In this document: positions 46,775 through 57,213 of the stretch, piece after piece
Numbering within the stretch: position 1 is the first letter of the stretch
How the letters are laid out: every line of letters starts with the position of its first letter
NCBI GenBank assembly: GCA_963969495.1
Contig: OZ018328.1
Coordinates: 2,843,886-2,907,885, forward strand
From: Ceratothoa steindachneri
Lineage: Eukaryota > Arthropoda > Malacostraca > Isopoda > Cymothoidae
Direction: 5' to 3'
DNA: 64,000 nt
Position numbers and translations under genes: made by a program
The notes under the pieces: generated by a model
Seen by the model: the letters and a program-made list of their open reading frames with translations, nothing else
What the model was told of the DNA's origin: nothing
Databases searched by the model: none

Positions 46775-48517
46775 TCACTCTTCACGGTACCACTTGTGCT
46801 CAATCGCACCCTCCTGCACCCATTCACACTCTTCTACTGGTCCCTGGCTACGCGTAGCAATTAGTCGGGGTTGTTCATCAGTCGTCCTGTCAGTCTCATT
46901 GTCACTATTTATCATCTCATCAACCATACTCTTAGCCCTCATTACCAGTTCTCCCATCTCATGACAGAATTCTTTCATACTCTTCCGTTCAGAACCCTCA
47001 CTCTTCATACCCCCATTCATCAGCTCCTCACTCACAGCTCTCATCCAACTCAAGGTACATTCTTGCGAAACAGACAGGTCACTCACATCCCCTGTATTCT
47101 CAACAGGCATACCATAAACCCCTTCGACTGGTTCCCACCAGAAACCTGAGAAATCAGCCACTTCATCATTCACTACATCAAACTCATCCCTACTATTACC
47201 ATTCGTAAAACCCGAAAAATCAGCCACACTAGGTTCATTCTGCCCAAACACACTATCATTCATACTGTTCCCAAAACCAGAAAAATCAGGCACAGGCAGC
47301 TCACTCACTCGTCTACTTATACCAGCCAGATCACTCACCTGTTTACGCAAAAACTCAATCTCCCTTTCAAGATCCCCCATACCAGAAACACTCTGCTCAG
47401 ACTTACTTTCATTCGTACTTGCATTCTTCCTTTCACTCTTCTTTGTACGCTTTCTACTCCTCGAGACTAAGACTAGCTCTTTCCCAGACAGATCCATACT
47501 ATCACATTCAATCTCATCATCATGCACTTTACCTCTCTCTCTACACAGTCCATACACCCGATGGCTCACCAGGTAGTCAGGAGGTTCTCTCCATCTCCTT
47601 AACTGACTCTGATGAGCCCGCACTCTCTCAGTCATGCCGTCATTCAAACTCTCCAAAACATACGTTACCCCATTTTCCCAAACTCTCACAACTCTATAAG
47701 GTCCATCAAACTTCTTACTCATCTTTGATACATTCAACCTACCCTTCACTTCTTTCAACTTCAATACTTTTGTACCTAATTCAAATGAACGGAACCTTTC
47801 ATGCGCCTCACGCCATACACTCTGCTCACTTTCACTCAAACGAAACCTATCTTTCACTCGCCTTTCAATATTCATCACAAACTGACATGGGGACATTCCA
47901 GTTGCACTATGCACAGTTGAATTATACGCCCACAACACTCTCCCCAGACACACATCCCAGTCATTCACTGTCGTACTCATCATTCTCAACATTTCACACA
48001 AGGTCCTTATAGTCCGTTCAGCCAATCCATTTGAAGACGGTACATACGGAGTTGTTCTCACATGCTCCACACCATTCTCTCTCAACATTTGCTCAAACAC
48101 TTCCCCTACAAATTCAGGCCCATTATCACTCAGACATCTTCTAGGCTTCCATACACACATAGGAAAGAACAACTGCTCAACCACACGCGCAACAGTCACA
48201 CTCCTTTTATCTCTCACAGGTGCTGCATACACAAACTTACTTTTATGATCAACCATCACAACCATACCAACATTCCCAGCACTCGTACGCGGCAAAGACA
48301 CACAATCAATCACTACCAATTCAAACGGTTCTTTCGCATCAACTTTCAACATCGGTGGTTTCACTTGCACACCTTGCACCTTTCGCTTCTGACACCTTTC
48401 ACACGTAGTTGCAACATCATTCACAACAGTTCTCAGAAACGGGTGGAACACACGCTCCTTCATACACTCCCACAGCTTGCTTAAACTTACCCATATGCCC
48501 ATAATTATCATGCACAA
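46775..48517 (-). pseudogene. Gypsy F integrase with long C-terminal tail
   Basis: The zinc finger starts in the pol-B frame (VVHDNYGHMGKFK, about 48,520-48,482) and continues here after a frameshift (LWECMKERVFHPFLRT...CERCQKRK). Catalytic residues: Asp in VVIDCVSLP, Asp in LSDNGPEFVGEVF (48,130-48,095) and Glu in NGLAERTI, a D,D35E-type core. A GPY/F-type module follows (KKFDGPYRVVRV...YVLESL). The remaining about 290 residues are unusual: a basic segment (SRSRKRTKKSERKN), a predicted coiled coil (DLEREIEFLRKQVSDLAG), three DFSGF repeats (about 47,292-47,140) and an acidic end, stop at 46,775. There is no chromodomain or transmembrane segment. Confidence 0.92.
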
Positions 48518-50411
48518 CCTTCACCAGACCAATCATACCAACTAAGGACATCACAGGTACATACATATCATCACCACCCTTCACATGCCTCACAAAATAT
48601 ACAACATCCATACAAACAACAAAATCCTTAGCATACCTTTTAAAATCACTTAAACACTCTGGCCATTCATTCAAATCAACACGCATCATTACACACTTCT
48701 TCAACTCACTAACAAAAGGACACATCTCTTGCATCTCTAGAATATCATCATCACTTAAAATCTCATTCTCATCATCCATGACCAACTCAATCATGCCACA
48801 AAATTTGACAACATTCTTCGCACACTCATTCAACTTCATCACCTCACATTCACCTTTCATAAGACGATCCTTATCAGCATCCAAAGACAAATCATTCAAT
48901 CTCATAAAGTCTACACCAAGCAAGAAACAACAAGGCATTTGCTCACCTTTCAGAATCACAAAGTCATGCCTCACATTCACACCATTACCCAAACTCACTT
49001 TCAGACTAACCTGTTCCCATGCCACTATCAAGCCATTCCCTAATCCACTTATCCGTAACTTCACAGGTTTATTTTCGCAACATTTAAACTCATCATACTT
49101 ACTCAGAATCTTCTCATTCACTAAAGACACCTGCGCTCCAGTATCAATCAAACCACAGAACAACCTTTCACCAACTTTCACTCTCGCTTCCATCATATCA
49201 GGTCCACCATGTTCGCAATACACCGAAGGAACAAGCACACCAACATCAGCACTGATATCCACACTGTCATTAACTCCCATATCATCACTCAACACACACT
49301 CATCTTCATCCAGACAATCATTCTTCTCTCTTATATATGAACACTTTTCAATTACCCAATTGTAGTGCACACCGCTCAAACATTGCAGATGTACCACATT
49401 AGGATTCAAACCCTTCATCTTCTCATCCTTGTACACAATTGGCCTCTCACCACCAAAGTGCACATAAACAATCACTCCATACAAACGACTCACTACAATC
49501 AACACTTCCTGAAATGGCGGGACCCCTTGCATACACATCGCTCTCAATTCTTTCATGAAGTTCCGCACCTTTGCCATACCAATGCTTTCAGGCTTCCTAC
49601 ACACTTCATTCATTACCTCCTTCCTTAAATCATCTACACTATCGGGCACTCTCACATCTACTCCATCACTCTTCAAATCTTGCAAACCATTCCATACACT
49701 CTCAAACAAGGAATCACCACCACCCTTACTCTCTTTTCCATTCATAATCCCTTTCGGCAAATACTCAGGATCACTCACTCCACACACATTTTCATCATTC
49801 GTACCAGGATACCTTGACATCAAATCAGCCACTCCATTCCGTTCACCAGGCACATAGTCAAAGTCACTCAAATCTTCCAAAGTCCTTGCAATCCTACTAT
49901 CAGCCCACTTCATACGCTGCAGATACACAAGAGGTTGATGATCGGTTTTTATCACAAACCTCACACCATACAAAAATGGACGCAACACTTTCAAACAATA
50001 TCTTATCGCAGCCAGCTCTCGTTCCACAGTCGAATACTTTCGTTCTGCAACATTCATAGCCTTGGATACATACCCAATTATTCGCCTGACATTCTCTCCA
50101 TTCAAACGCTGCTCTTGCATCAGAAAACCTCCCATACAATACCCACTCGCATCTGTATACAATTCAAGCATTTTAGCATTTACACTATAATCTGGGTAAG
50201 CCAATTCAACATCTTCAGCCGCTGCCTCTTTCAGTCTCTCATACGCCTCATTCATCTTATCATTCCACTTGACAACCGTACTACCTTTCTTGCCCATCCA
50301 CTCAGTCAGAGGCTTACTCACACCAGAACAATCACGTATAAACTTTCGCTGGAACTCAATCAAACCCAAAAATGACTTCAGTTGCTTCACAGTCACCGGT
50401 TTAGGAAACAT
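48417..50411 (-). pseudogene. Gypsy F pol-B: RNase H, OTU-like domain, second retropepsin-like domain, integrase start
   Basis: 664 codons from ATG 50,411, same frame as pol-A, after a TGA. Residues 1-60: RT thumb/connection (VKQLKSFLGLIEFQRKFI). About 80-205: RNase H (YTDASG, STVERELAAIRYCLK, TDHQPLVYLQ, VADLMSRYPG). About 230-355: OTU-like fold signature (GGGDSLFESV around residue 234; DLRKEVMNEV; GVPPFQEVLIVVSRLYGVIVYVHF; VHLQCLSGVHYN with His 349). Ser stands at 234 where OTU proteases have the catalytic Cys. About 405-510: a second aspartic-protease-like domain (CGLIDTGAQVSLV with Asp 423; CCFLLGVDFMRLNDL). The end (VVHDNYGHMGKFK) is the integrase zinc finger, cut by a frameshift near 48,485. 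Ordinary Gypsy pol has none of this between RNase H and integrase. Confidence 0.9.
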
Positions 50412-52064
50412 TCACACCTTCTCAACATACTTCGATGATTTTCGCAATCCATTCTCACTCACCATATGCCCAAGGAATTCCACTTCTTTCGCAAACCATT
50501 CACACTTCGCCACTTTCACCTTCACACCAACACTCTCCAACGTTCTCAACACATCATTCACCAATCTCATATGCTCCTCAAAAGTCTCAGTCATAATCAA
50601 AATATCATCTATAAACGCAATCACATTCTTACTCGCAAACTTACTCAACACAACATTCATTGCCCGCTGGAAGGCTCCGGGAGCATTAGCCAACCCAAAG
50701 CTGAGGTTCCGGAACTGGTAATGCCTCTTTGAGGAAGAGAAGGCAGTTACTGGCCGGCTCTCCTCAGCAATGGGCATCTGGTAATACCCCTGTACCAGAT
50801 CCAGCTTCGTAAACCACTCCATCCCATGCATACTATACACACACTCAGATACCACACACATCGGAAACTTTTCTTTCACAGTCCTTTCATTCACCTTTCG
50901 ATAATCCACACACAGACGCAATCTTCCATCCTGCTTACATACAGGTACAATTGGACTATTCCATGCACTCTCGCTCTCTTCAATCACCCCCAATTGCTCC
51001 AATTCCAAGCACTGCTCCTCAATCTCATCAGCAACCGGACGTGGGAAATGCCTTGGCCGCTGATAGATTGGGGAATCCTCCTTCAGGACAATCTTGAATT
51101 CCGGGAGCTTTGCAACCCCGAAATCCAGATCACCCTTACTGAGGGCTCCCTTTCGTTCAAATATCATTCGATACACATCCTCCCTTTCATACTCAGTTAA
51201 ACATCCATCCAATTCCACCATGCTCTTCACATCATTATACGTCCATTCACACGTCTCTTCACCTGCAACATTCACCCTGACATCCGTACTATCATCCATA
51301 CCTACCTCATTGACAGTGGAGAGGTGGCCCAGTACATCTCCGACTTGGATTCCCCTCACCTGCCCTTTCACACTGGGGTCCGCCTGCACACATACAAACG
51401 GATCATTCATTCTCATCAAGCCATCAAACACACAAGCAACACGCCTTACCTTATAACACGCATCGTTTCCATCCAATATCACAGTGTTCTCACTCACATT
51501 CAAACTAACATCCTTACTCCAACTCACTCTAACAGACACCCGTTCACCCTTCACAAGCCTTACATTCTCCATAGCAGTCACCTCAATACCAGTAAACACA
51601 CTCCTCAAAACGCTACCATCTTTCCCTACATACAACTTATACACCCCATTTTTACCAATCTTTCTCTCAATCTGATCACTCGCAGGATGCACAACCATAC
51701 GATTCATTTTCATAAAATCATAGCCCAAAATCACACCATACTCACTACTCACCTTATCAATCACAGAAAATTCACATTCATTCATCATCATACCATGCAT
51801 TCGAACAGCTGACCTTATCATTCCAATCACAGGCACTCTCCTATTACCAATACCTACTAAACTTCCCTTGCACTCAGACAGGAGGGCTTTCTCGCTAACC
51901 TTGTCATACACATCTTTATACACCAAGCTCGCCTTGCATCCAGAATCTATTAAAGCCAAACACTCAATTCCATTCAATTCCACCTTCACACTCAGACACT
52001 CATACTTCCTACCAGACAGCACTTTCACACTCGACAGACTTACCAACACATTACTCACACTCAT
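50412..52064 (-). pseudogene. Gypsy F pol-A: protease (PR1) and reverse transcriptase
   Basis: 550 codons from ATG 52,064. PR1: CLALIDSGCKASLV with Asp 40, and GVILGYDFMKMNRMVV near 115-130. A linker of about 170 residues follows. RT: PIYQRPRHFPRPVADEIEEQ, SAWNSPIVPVCKQDGRLRLCVDYRKVN, FTKLDLVQGYYQMPI, FSSSKRHYQFRNLSFGLANAPGAFQRAMN, catalytic FIDDILIM near 487-494, and KCEWFAKEVEFLGHMVSENGL. It ends at an in-frame TGA just before pol-B, consistent with one nonsense change. Gag lies in the neighbouring frame, offset as for a -1 gag-pol frameshift. Confidence 0.93.
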
Positions 52065-52168
52065 GCACCCAGAGGATACTTCACCAGGTACCCTCTTACA
52101 ATTCAGTTTCCCGCTTCAGACTTTCCATTCACACCTTGCGCTCTCAGTCTAATCCAACACCTATCACT

Positions 52169-53812
52169 TTAATGTCCTTTCATCGCACAATAGCTACATA
52201 CATTCCTCTGGTCACGACACATCCTTGCATAATGACCAGCCTTTCCACAATTACCACATGCATATTTCATACTTTCCCCACCAGTTGCTCCACCATTCAA
52301 CCTCGGACAATCTTTCTTCAAATGGCCTATTTCTTTACACTCGAAGCACTCTTTCACACTTTCCTGGCAATCCTTTATCATATGCCCTTTCTTACCACAC
52401 CCAAAACACGCACCAGATGTCCACCTACATTCTGCCAACATATGACCTTTCCTTCCACACCGACGACATTCCACAATCTTTCTCACACCATTTGGTCTCT
52501 CATTTGCTGGGATATACCTCGGTTTCTCTCTCATATATCCGTTCCCACGCTTGAAATTCATCTGCCCCCTTCCATTCGACCACCCTCCATTTGCCCATCC
52601 ATTCTGCCGGCCCAGGAAGTTTGACATCACTCCAGCTGGTGCAGCCTTCAGGGCATCCCTGTAGCTGACAAACTGCTAGGGTGGATGAAAGCTCCTGGGC
52701 TTCTTACCCCCAACATTCACACTGTACCATCCATCCTCTTCTAGATCGCTTTCATCATCAAATCGTCCATCTTCTAACAGTTCCAACACATCCTTTCACA
52801 TCAACCGTTCACCTGTCAGTCTCACTCTCTCCTTTCTCTTTCCACTCAGCCATTCACTCACCTTTCGCGGGATCGTGTCCAAAAACTTCCTCATGAGTGG
52901 TTTACATTCATTTACATCATCATCACCATACCTCGTTCTTGCCATACTCTCAAGCCTATGTGCATACATATTCACACTTTCACTCTTCCCCATTCGAGCC
53001 TTCTCAAATTCATTCACCCTCTTATAATTCACACTCTCTTTCATTCGTTTCACCTGCCCAATCAATCTCTTCTTCACTACATCGTACTTTGGCTCTCCCA
53101 CACTCGTTATCACTCGCAAGAACTCCAACACTTTCCCATCCAAACAATCTCCCAGAACACTCACCCAGTGACCCTTGTTCTGCGGGTACTTGAGCTTGCA
53201 GTACCGCTCAAAATCCCCGAAGAACTCATCCATACTCTTTCCCCCATGCAATCTAAACTTATCAATCCTTGGCACTTCCCTAATCAAAATTCCTTTCCCC
53301 ACATTCACTTCACTCTCCGAAGAGCTACTCTCGGTCTCACTCATTCCAATCATATCGTCACTCTCTCCCTCATCTGAGTATAGCGAATCCACACTCTTCC
53401 CTCTCGCCTTCCTATCCTTAACCTTAGAACCATGCTTACTTCCTCTCTTACTTTCCACTCTCTTCCATTCACCCCCTTTCCTACCACTCGCAGTATCTTC
53501 TTTAGACTCAATCCTACTGCCATCCATTCCATTTAGCGGAGTCCCTTCAGTAGTAGCAGGGGTCAGGGTTGTAGGTCCTGGGACTGATCCAGCCCCTGTC
53601 ATCATGTTATACAGGTCCTGCATCCGTCGGTCCGTCTGATCCTGTCGGCCTCCCATTTCCTTCTTCATCTTATCAGTCTTTTCATTCATCCCTTTTATTT
53701 TATTCTCCATTCCCTCCATCATTCCCCGCAACATTTCACACTCCTCTTCTTTCTTTCTCAACTCCAGTCTCAATCGCACTACTTCTTCATTCAATGTTTC
53801 CGCTACAGCCAT
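52169..53812 (-). pseudogene. Gypsy F gag with five CCHC knuckles
   Basis: I place the start at ATG 53,812 (MAVAETLN...); the open frame extends upstream only through a non-ATG codon. The N-terminal 80 residues form a Glu/Met/Lys-rich coiled coil. A Ser/Lys-rich acidic linker follows, then the conserved gag core (VPRIDKFRLHGGKSMDEFFGDFERYCKLKYPQNKGHWVSVLGDCL). After in-frame stops at 52,796 (TGA) and 52,676-52,678 (TAG) the same frame gives CRRCGRKGHMLAEC, CFGCGKKGHMIKDC, CFECKEIGHLKKDC, CGNCGKAGHYARMC, and a fifth knuckle whose CSYCAMKGH...SDRC is interrupted by TAA (52,169). Five knuckles is more than most Gypsy gags. Confidence 0.9.
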
Positions 53813-53928
53813 TGTTCCCAAGTTAGTAAAAAGATAGGAGGAGGGAAAAATCAATCAAACTACTTGTCACACTAATTGGGTATGGACTGCAATCCAATCC
53901 AGTCACGCTGCCAGTTTCGAAGTCTCAC

Positions 53929-53946
53929 GTCCCTATTCGGGCGCCA
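53929..53946 (-). other. Gypsy F primer-binding site, tRNA-Lys type
   Basis: In element sense TGGCGCCCGAATAGGGAC starts 2 bases after the 5'LTR. It is complementary to the 3' end of tRNA-Lys(UUU) with about one mismatch, the same primer class used by lentiviruses. Confidence 0.85.
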
Positions 53947-53948
53947 AA

Positions 53949-54827
53949 TGTAGCGGGCCGAAAATATATCTCTAATCTCAATCGATAATCGATCCAACCC
54001 GCTTCCTACACTGTCCGGACGTGAGAAATCGAGGGAGAATAAAACGGATTGTATATACAGTCCCTTTACTTACAAAAAAAAGTACAATGATAATTACAGC
54101 TTATATTTACAACAATTTTATATTTACTAGGGAAGTGTGCACACTTCCAAATGAGGCTAAATTCCCCAATCCAAACACGATACCAAAAGAGAATTTTATA
54201 ACCGGGAAATACAACAATTTACTTATATTCTACACAAAACAAAAAAAAACACAACAACCGAACGAAAAGGGGGCACGCGCTATCACTTGTGTGATGGAGG
54301 TGGGTGGTAGTAGGCTAACTTAGAAGGAGGCAGGATTGTCAACGAAGGCGGTTATGGAGGTTCAGGTGCTTAGAGAGGCACGAAAGCCCTCCGTCTCAGG
54401 GCGGGGCGGAGCACTCGTCTAGAGAACCCCTCTTGCTATCAGTCCACACTTCCACTCTCTGTAGAAGAGATATATCCTCCTTTTATGACCCATTTATTTA
54501 TACATGCATGGTGAAACTAATAAGTGGGCATTACCCGAAAATATATCGACTAGCTTACCTCTTTCCAGAATATGACGCTTTGATAAAAGTTTATTTTAAG
54601 CAAAGTACAATATTATTATAGTGATTTTTCAAAATTAGCTACTATCTTTCCAGAATATAACGCCTGGAAAGAAAGAAAAACATGGTAATCATTTTATACA
54701 TAAAATAAACAAAAATAAAACAAACCCATTCCCATTCACACACATTCTTACAGAGGGAGGGAGAGGGTACTGAGAAAAGGGGTGGGAGAATGGCCCTTTT
54801 ACACACACTCACATTCACTCCACCACA
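53949..54827 (-). repeat. Gypsy F 5' LTR
   Basis: 879 bp, partner of 45,846-46,724. Confidence 0.95.
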
Positions 54828-55073
54828 ACGTGACTGTTGACCCTTTTGTGAGAACTGAGAGAGCAGACGCTTTTTCTTCTGCGCCGAAGCCTTTGTCATG
54901 AGTCATGCAATATTAAATTTAGTGAAAACGATCACCTGGTTAACATAAAAGTTTAGCCAAGCAAATTATCATTCTCTAAAAAAAATTAATGAATATTTTA
55001 TATTTAAATTAATGATTGAAATATATAGAATAATGAAAATGACAATGATATCAAACATAAATTATTATATTAG

Positions 55074-55468
55074 ATCTGTTCTCGCTGGAAACCCGTAGAC
55101 TGCGTGGTCAGCTCATCAAAGTCTTCAAAATACTTCGAGGGTTCGACAATGTTGACTACCGGGATATTTTCACACTGAGTGAGAACAGAACGCGCAATCA
55201 CGGCTTCAAACTTGAACTGAAGCGTTACAACCGCAATCTGTGTGGAAATTTTTTCACTTACAGTATCTGCGGTAAGTGGAACGCACTTCCAGTGGAAGTT
55301 GTCAACAGTGAATCTGTTGACCAGTTCAAGTCAAGACTAGATAAAGTCTTGAAAAGCGGCCATTCAGGGACGCAAAACAATTGAGCAGCCATGTGCCTGT
55401 TCGATTGCTAGTGCAAAGGTACCCTCTTTGAATGGACCGTAAGGTCTCCTAGGGTACTTACTTTCCTT
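55074..55468 (+). pseudogene. LINE D reverse transcriptase C-terminus and 3'UTR
   Basis: Resumes the RT cut at 38,631: DLFSLETRRLRGQLIKVFKILRGFDNVDYRDIFTLSENRTRNHGFKL..., ending FFTYSICGKWNALPVEVVNSESVDQFKSRLDKVL and a stop at 55,381-55,383. A short 3'UTR runs to CTTTCCTT at 55,468, then the target duplication. Confidence 0.9.
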
Positions 55469-55475
55469 GTTACTA
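55469..55475 (+). repeat. Target-site duplication of insertion D (GTTACTA), right
   Basis: Partner of 38,025-38,031. Confidence 0.85.
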
Positions 55476-55960
55476 TTAGCACTAATCTCACCCTTCAATC
55501 GCACACTTGCATCTCTTCTCACCTCAAACACCAAATCATTCAACCTCTTACATTCCTCACTCAACCTCCTAACCTCCCCTTCCAGAAAACACATACAGCA
55601 TTCAGTTACATTCACTCTCCTTTCAACTCCACATGCATCACACACCACATACACACTACTTTCAAACGACATGCTCTCACCATCTATACAAAAAGCCATA
55701 CTCTCAGAAATTTACTAAGGAAAAAGTTAACACTCACCCCAAAAAATTCTTGCTCAGGATTGCTGCCAGTTATCTTTCCCAAAAGTATTAATCACTAATG
55801 TATTTATTACACAGTGATTGATGTATTAAATAAATACAAGAAAAACTACGCACCCAAATCAGTATTATATCCCAATCTTACAATGAGAATCAGGAGCTTC
55901 CTGTAAGACAACCTTCCAGAACAAAGCCAGACAGCCAACTGACAAAGCCAGACAGCCAAC
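55476..55960 (-). pseudogene. CR1-a C2 5'UTR and ORF1 N-terminus
   Basis: ATG at 55,699 (MAFCIDGESM...) followed by a Cys-rich PHD-like motif (CDACGVERRVNVTECCMCF) and a coiled-coil stretch (EVRRLSEECKRLNDLVFEVRRD), cut at GEISA by insertion D. The upstream 5'UTR to about 55,960 matches 58,463-58,701 of C1. It includes a 20-base tandem duplication of ACAAAGCCAGACAGCCAACT (55,921-55,960) that is single in C1. Confidence 0.88.
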
Positions 55961-56166
55961 TGGCTGTTAGACAAAATACTCAAGGAACTTTTAATTATAT
56001 TTTAAATTAAAGCATGAAATAGCTCCCGATTGTTTGTTTAAGAGCGCCAAATTTTCTTCCCCTTTTTGTTTACACTTTTCTTGATTGCCTAACCCATTAG
56101 TCGCCGAAGGGCCTTTCTTTATAGTCCTCAATTCAGTGGTGCTGGTGCTGCTTACCTATTTGATAT

Positions 56167-57210
56167 GGTAATACTTCAGATTCGAGGTGCACGGTAGATG
56201 GCGCTATTAGTCGGCTACAATTTTGGGCTACAGCATATCTCTTATGACGTCAGACGGTAGCTTCAGATGTGACAATCACTGCGTTATATTTTTTTGTTCT
56301 TTTGGGGATTTGTAACTTTTAGTCTATTATTTACTAAATATCTGCGCTCTGCTCATTTTAGTTTTTTTCTAAGTTAGGTAAGGTTTCTTGATGTCTTTTA
56401 TTGTTTTTTTTTGTTTTTTTTGTATTTTTTGTTTACTGCGAACGATAACAGCTTCTTACTGGCAACATCGTAGCTTATAAATAGGGTAATTGTGAAGATG
56501 ATGGCCGGATCCTAGGCCTAGTTTTTGGGGGGCTACTTTTCGTTGTTACTTTTTTAGAGAATTTTATGGCAATTTTCGTTTTTATACTGGGGAGCTGTGC
56601 CCCCCAGACCCACCCCCCAAGGGATTGAAACTCAGGGTCATTGCAGTGTTATCCCCGCGGCGAGCCGTACCAAACAACGAGCCGATGCTCAAAATAATCG
56701 CATCCGGCCATCGTCTACACAATTACCATAAATAGGACCCGTTTTGCAAATGTTTTTCTTTTGTTATTGTGTTTTTGTGCTCTCCATCTACTTCTTTGTT
56801 ATTCGAATTTGGCTTTACTTTGTATGATCGCGAAAAACTTTTAGATTATCTAGAGGCGCATAAACTAATCAAGAAACCTATAAAAGTAATAATTGTTTGT
56901 TATTAGGTTAGGTTTTTCTGCCAGTAAAGAGCTGTTGGGGAGAAACTCCCCCCAGTAAATTCAAAGGGACTGCTCGTGGGGGAGATATCACTGCAGGTAG
57001 ACCACCCTGCGATGATCCTGAGTTTCAATCAATTGGGGGGGGTGTCTGGGGGTGCAGCCCCTCATTATTAACTCATATACAAAAAAATATTACGCCGATA
57101 TTGTTCACATCTGACGCTACCGGCTGACCTCATAAGAGATATGCTGTAGCCCAAAATTGTAGCCGACTAACAGTGCCATCTACCGTACGCCCTGAATCTG
57201 AAGTGTTACC
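56167..57210. mobile_element. TIR element B (GGTAA family), 1,044 bp, long inverted repeats
   Basis: About 105-bp terminal inverted repeats: 56,167-56,272 (GGTAATACTTCAGATTC... GCTACAATTTTGGGCTACAGCATATCTC) against 57,105-57,210. Flanks TTTGATAT (56,159-56,166) and TTTGATAG (57,211-57,218) form an 8-bp duplication with one mismatch; the right one adjoins a CR1-a fragment. The interior has two opposed copies of the family G-rich hairpin block (56,587-56,640 and 57,012-57,062). No transposase ORF. It shares the first bases GGTAA and the core with A1/A2 but not the rest of the TIR. Confidence 0.82.
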
Positions 57211-57213
57211 TTT

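Larger units (their letters stand above)
45846..54827 (-). mobile_element. Ty3/Gypsy LTR retrotransposon F, 8,982 bp, with extra pol domains
   Basis: Minus-strand element with 879-bp LTRs (45,846-46,724 and 53,949-54,827; TGTAG...CCACA). It is flanked by a 4-bp duplication ACGT (45,842-45,845; 54,828-54,831). The LTRs differ at about 10 sites by eye (about 98.9% identity), so insertion is recent. Primer site and polypurine tract are both present. Coding order: gag, PR1, RT, RNase H, OTU-like, PR2, integrase, C-terminal tail. The PR-RT-RNase H-integrase order defines Ty3/Gypsy; no env-like frame follows integrase. As sequenced it has in-frame stops in gag (52,796; 52,676-52,678; 52,169) and pol (50,412), plus a frameshift near 48,485. 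Confidence 0.95.
38632..55069 (-). mobile_element. BEL/Pao LTR retrotransposon E, split by Gypsy F
   Basis: Minus-strand element, 7,452 bp without F, flanked by TTAG (38,628-38,631 and 55,070-55,073; ATTAG if one more base is allowed). The LTRs are 482 bp: 38,632-39,113, and 45,602-45,845 joined to 54,832-55,069. The two sum to the same length once F is removed. By eye they differ at about 7 positions (about 98.5% identity). LTR termini are TATAA...TTATA, not TG...CA. The internal region encodes gag, PR, RT, RNase H, integrase and a C-terminal domain. No TGG-type primer site abuts the 5'LTR; TGGTTATCAAAC lies about 43 bases inside. It is recent but carries a few disabling changes. Confidence 0.92.
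45602..55069 (-). repeat. BEL element E 5' LTR, split by Gypsy F
   Basis: Pieces 45,602-45,845 and 54,832-55,069, interrupted after ...GATTACGT. The ACGT is duplicated at 54,828-54,831. Confidence 0.92.
38032..55468 (+). mobile_element. CR1-like LINE D, 5'-truncated, inserted in C2 and split by BEL element E
   Basis: A plus-strand LINE of about 995 bp once E is excluded: the RT from its catalytic region (38,032-38,631), continued at 55,074-55,383, and a 3'UTR to 55,468. It is flanked by the 7-bp duplication GTTACTA. It starts abruptly at (S)GVPQGSVLGP, the usual 5' truncation. Confidence 0.88.
32599..55960 (-). mobile_element. CR1-like LINE copy C2 (CR1-a), split into three parts
   Basis: Minus-strand CR1-a element in pieces. 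The 5'UTR and ORF1 start occupy 55,960-55,476. The rest of ORF1 and the ORF2 start occupy 38,031-36,613. The end of the endonuclease, the RT start, the C-terminus and the 3'UTR occupy 33,988-32,599. The pieces read continuously against the unsplit copy C1 (58,463-63,001). Insertions D (38,032-55,468) and CR1-b (33,989-36,612) separate them. It ends 3' with TTCTTACGTTCTTATG, the octamer-type CR1 tail. A separate internal deletion removed the RT core (see 32,850-33,985). Confidence 0.85.

Noticed and set aside
46775..47300. Env-like gene after Gypsy F integrase
   Set aside because: The frame is continuous with integrase and lacks a signal peptide and transmembrane segment, so it is a C-terminal tail rather than an envelope protein.
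47419..49365. Long plus-strand frames opposite Gypsy F pol (e.g. 47,419-48,012; 48,778-49,365)
   Set aside because: Antisense shadows with His/Ser/Thr-rich composition opposite well-supported minus-strand domains.
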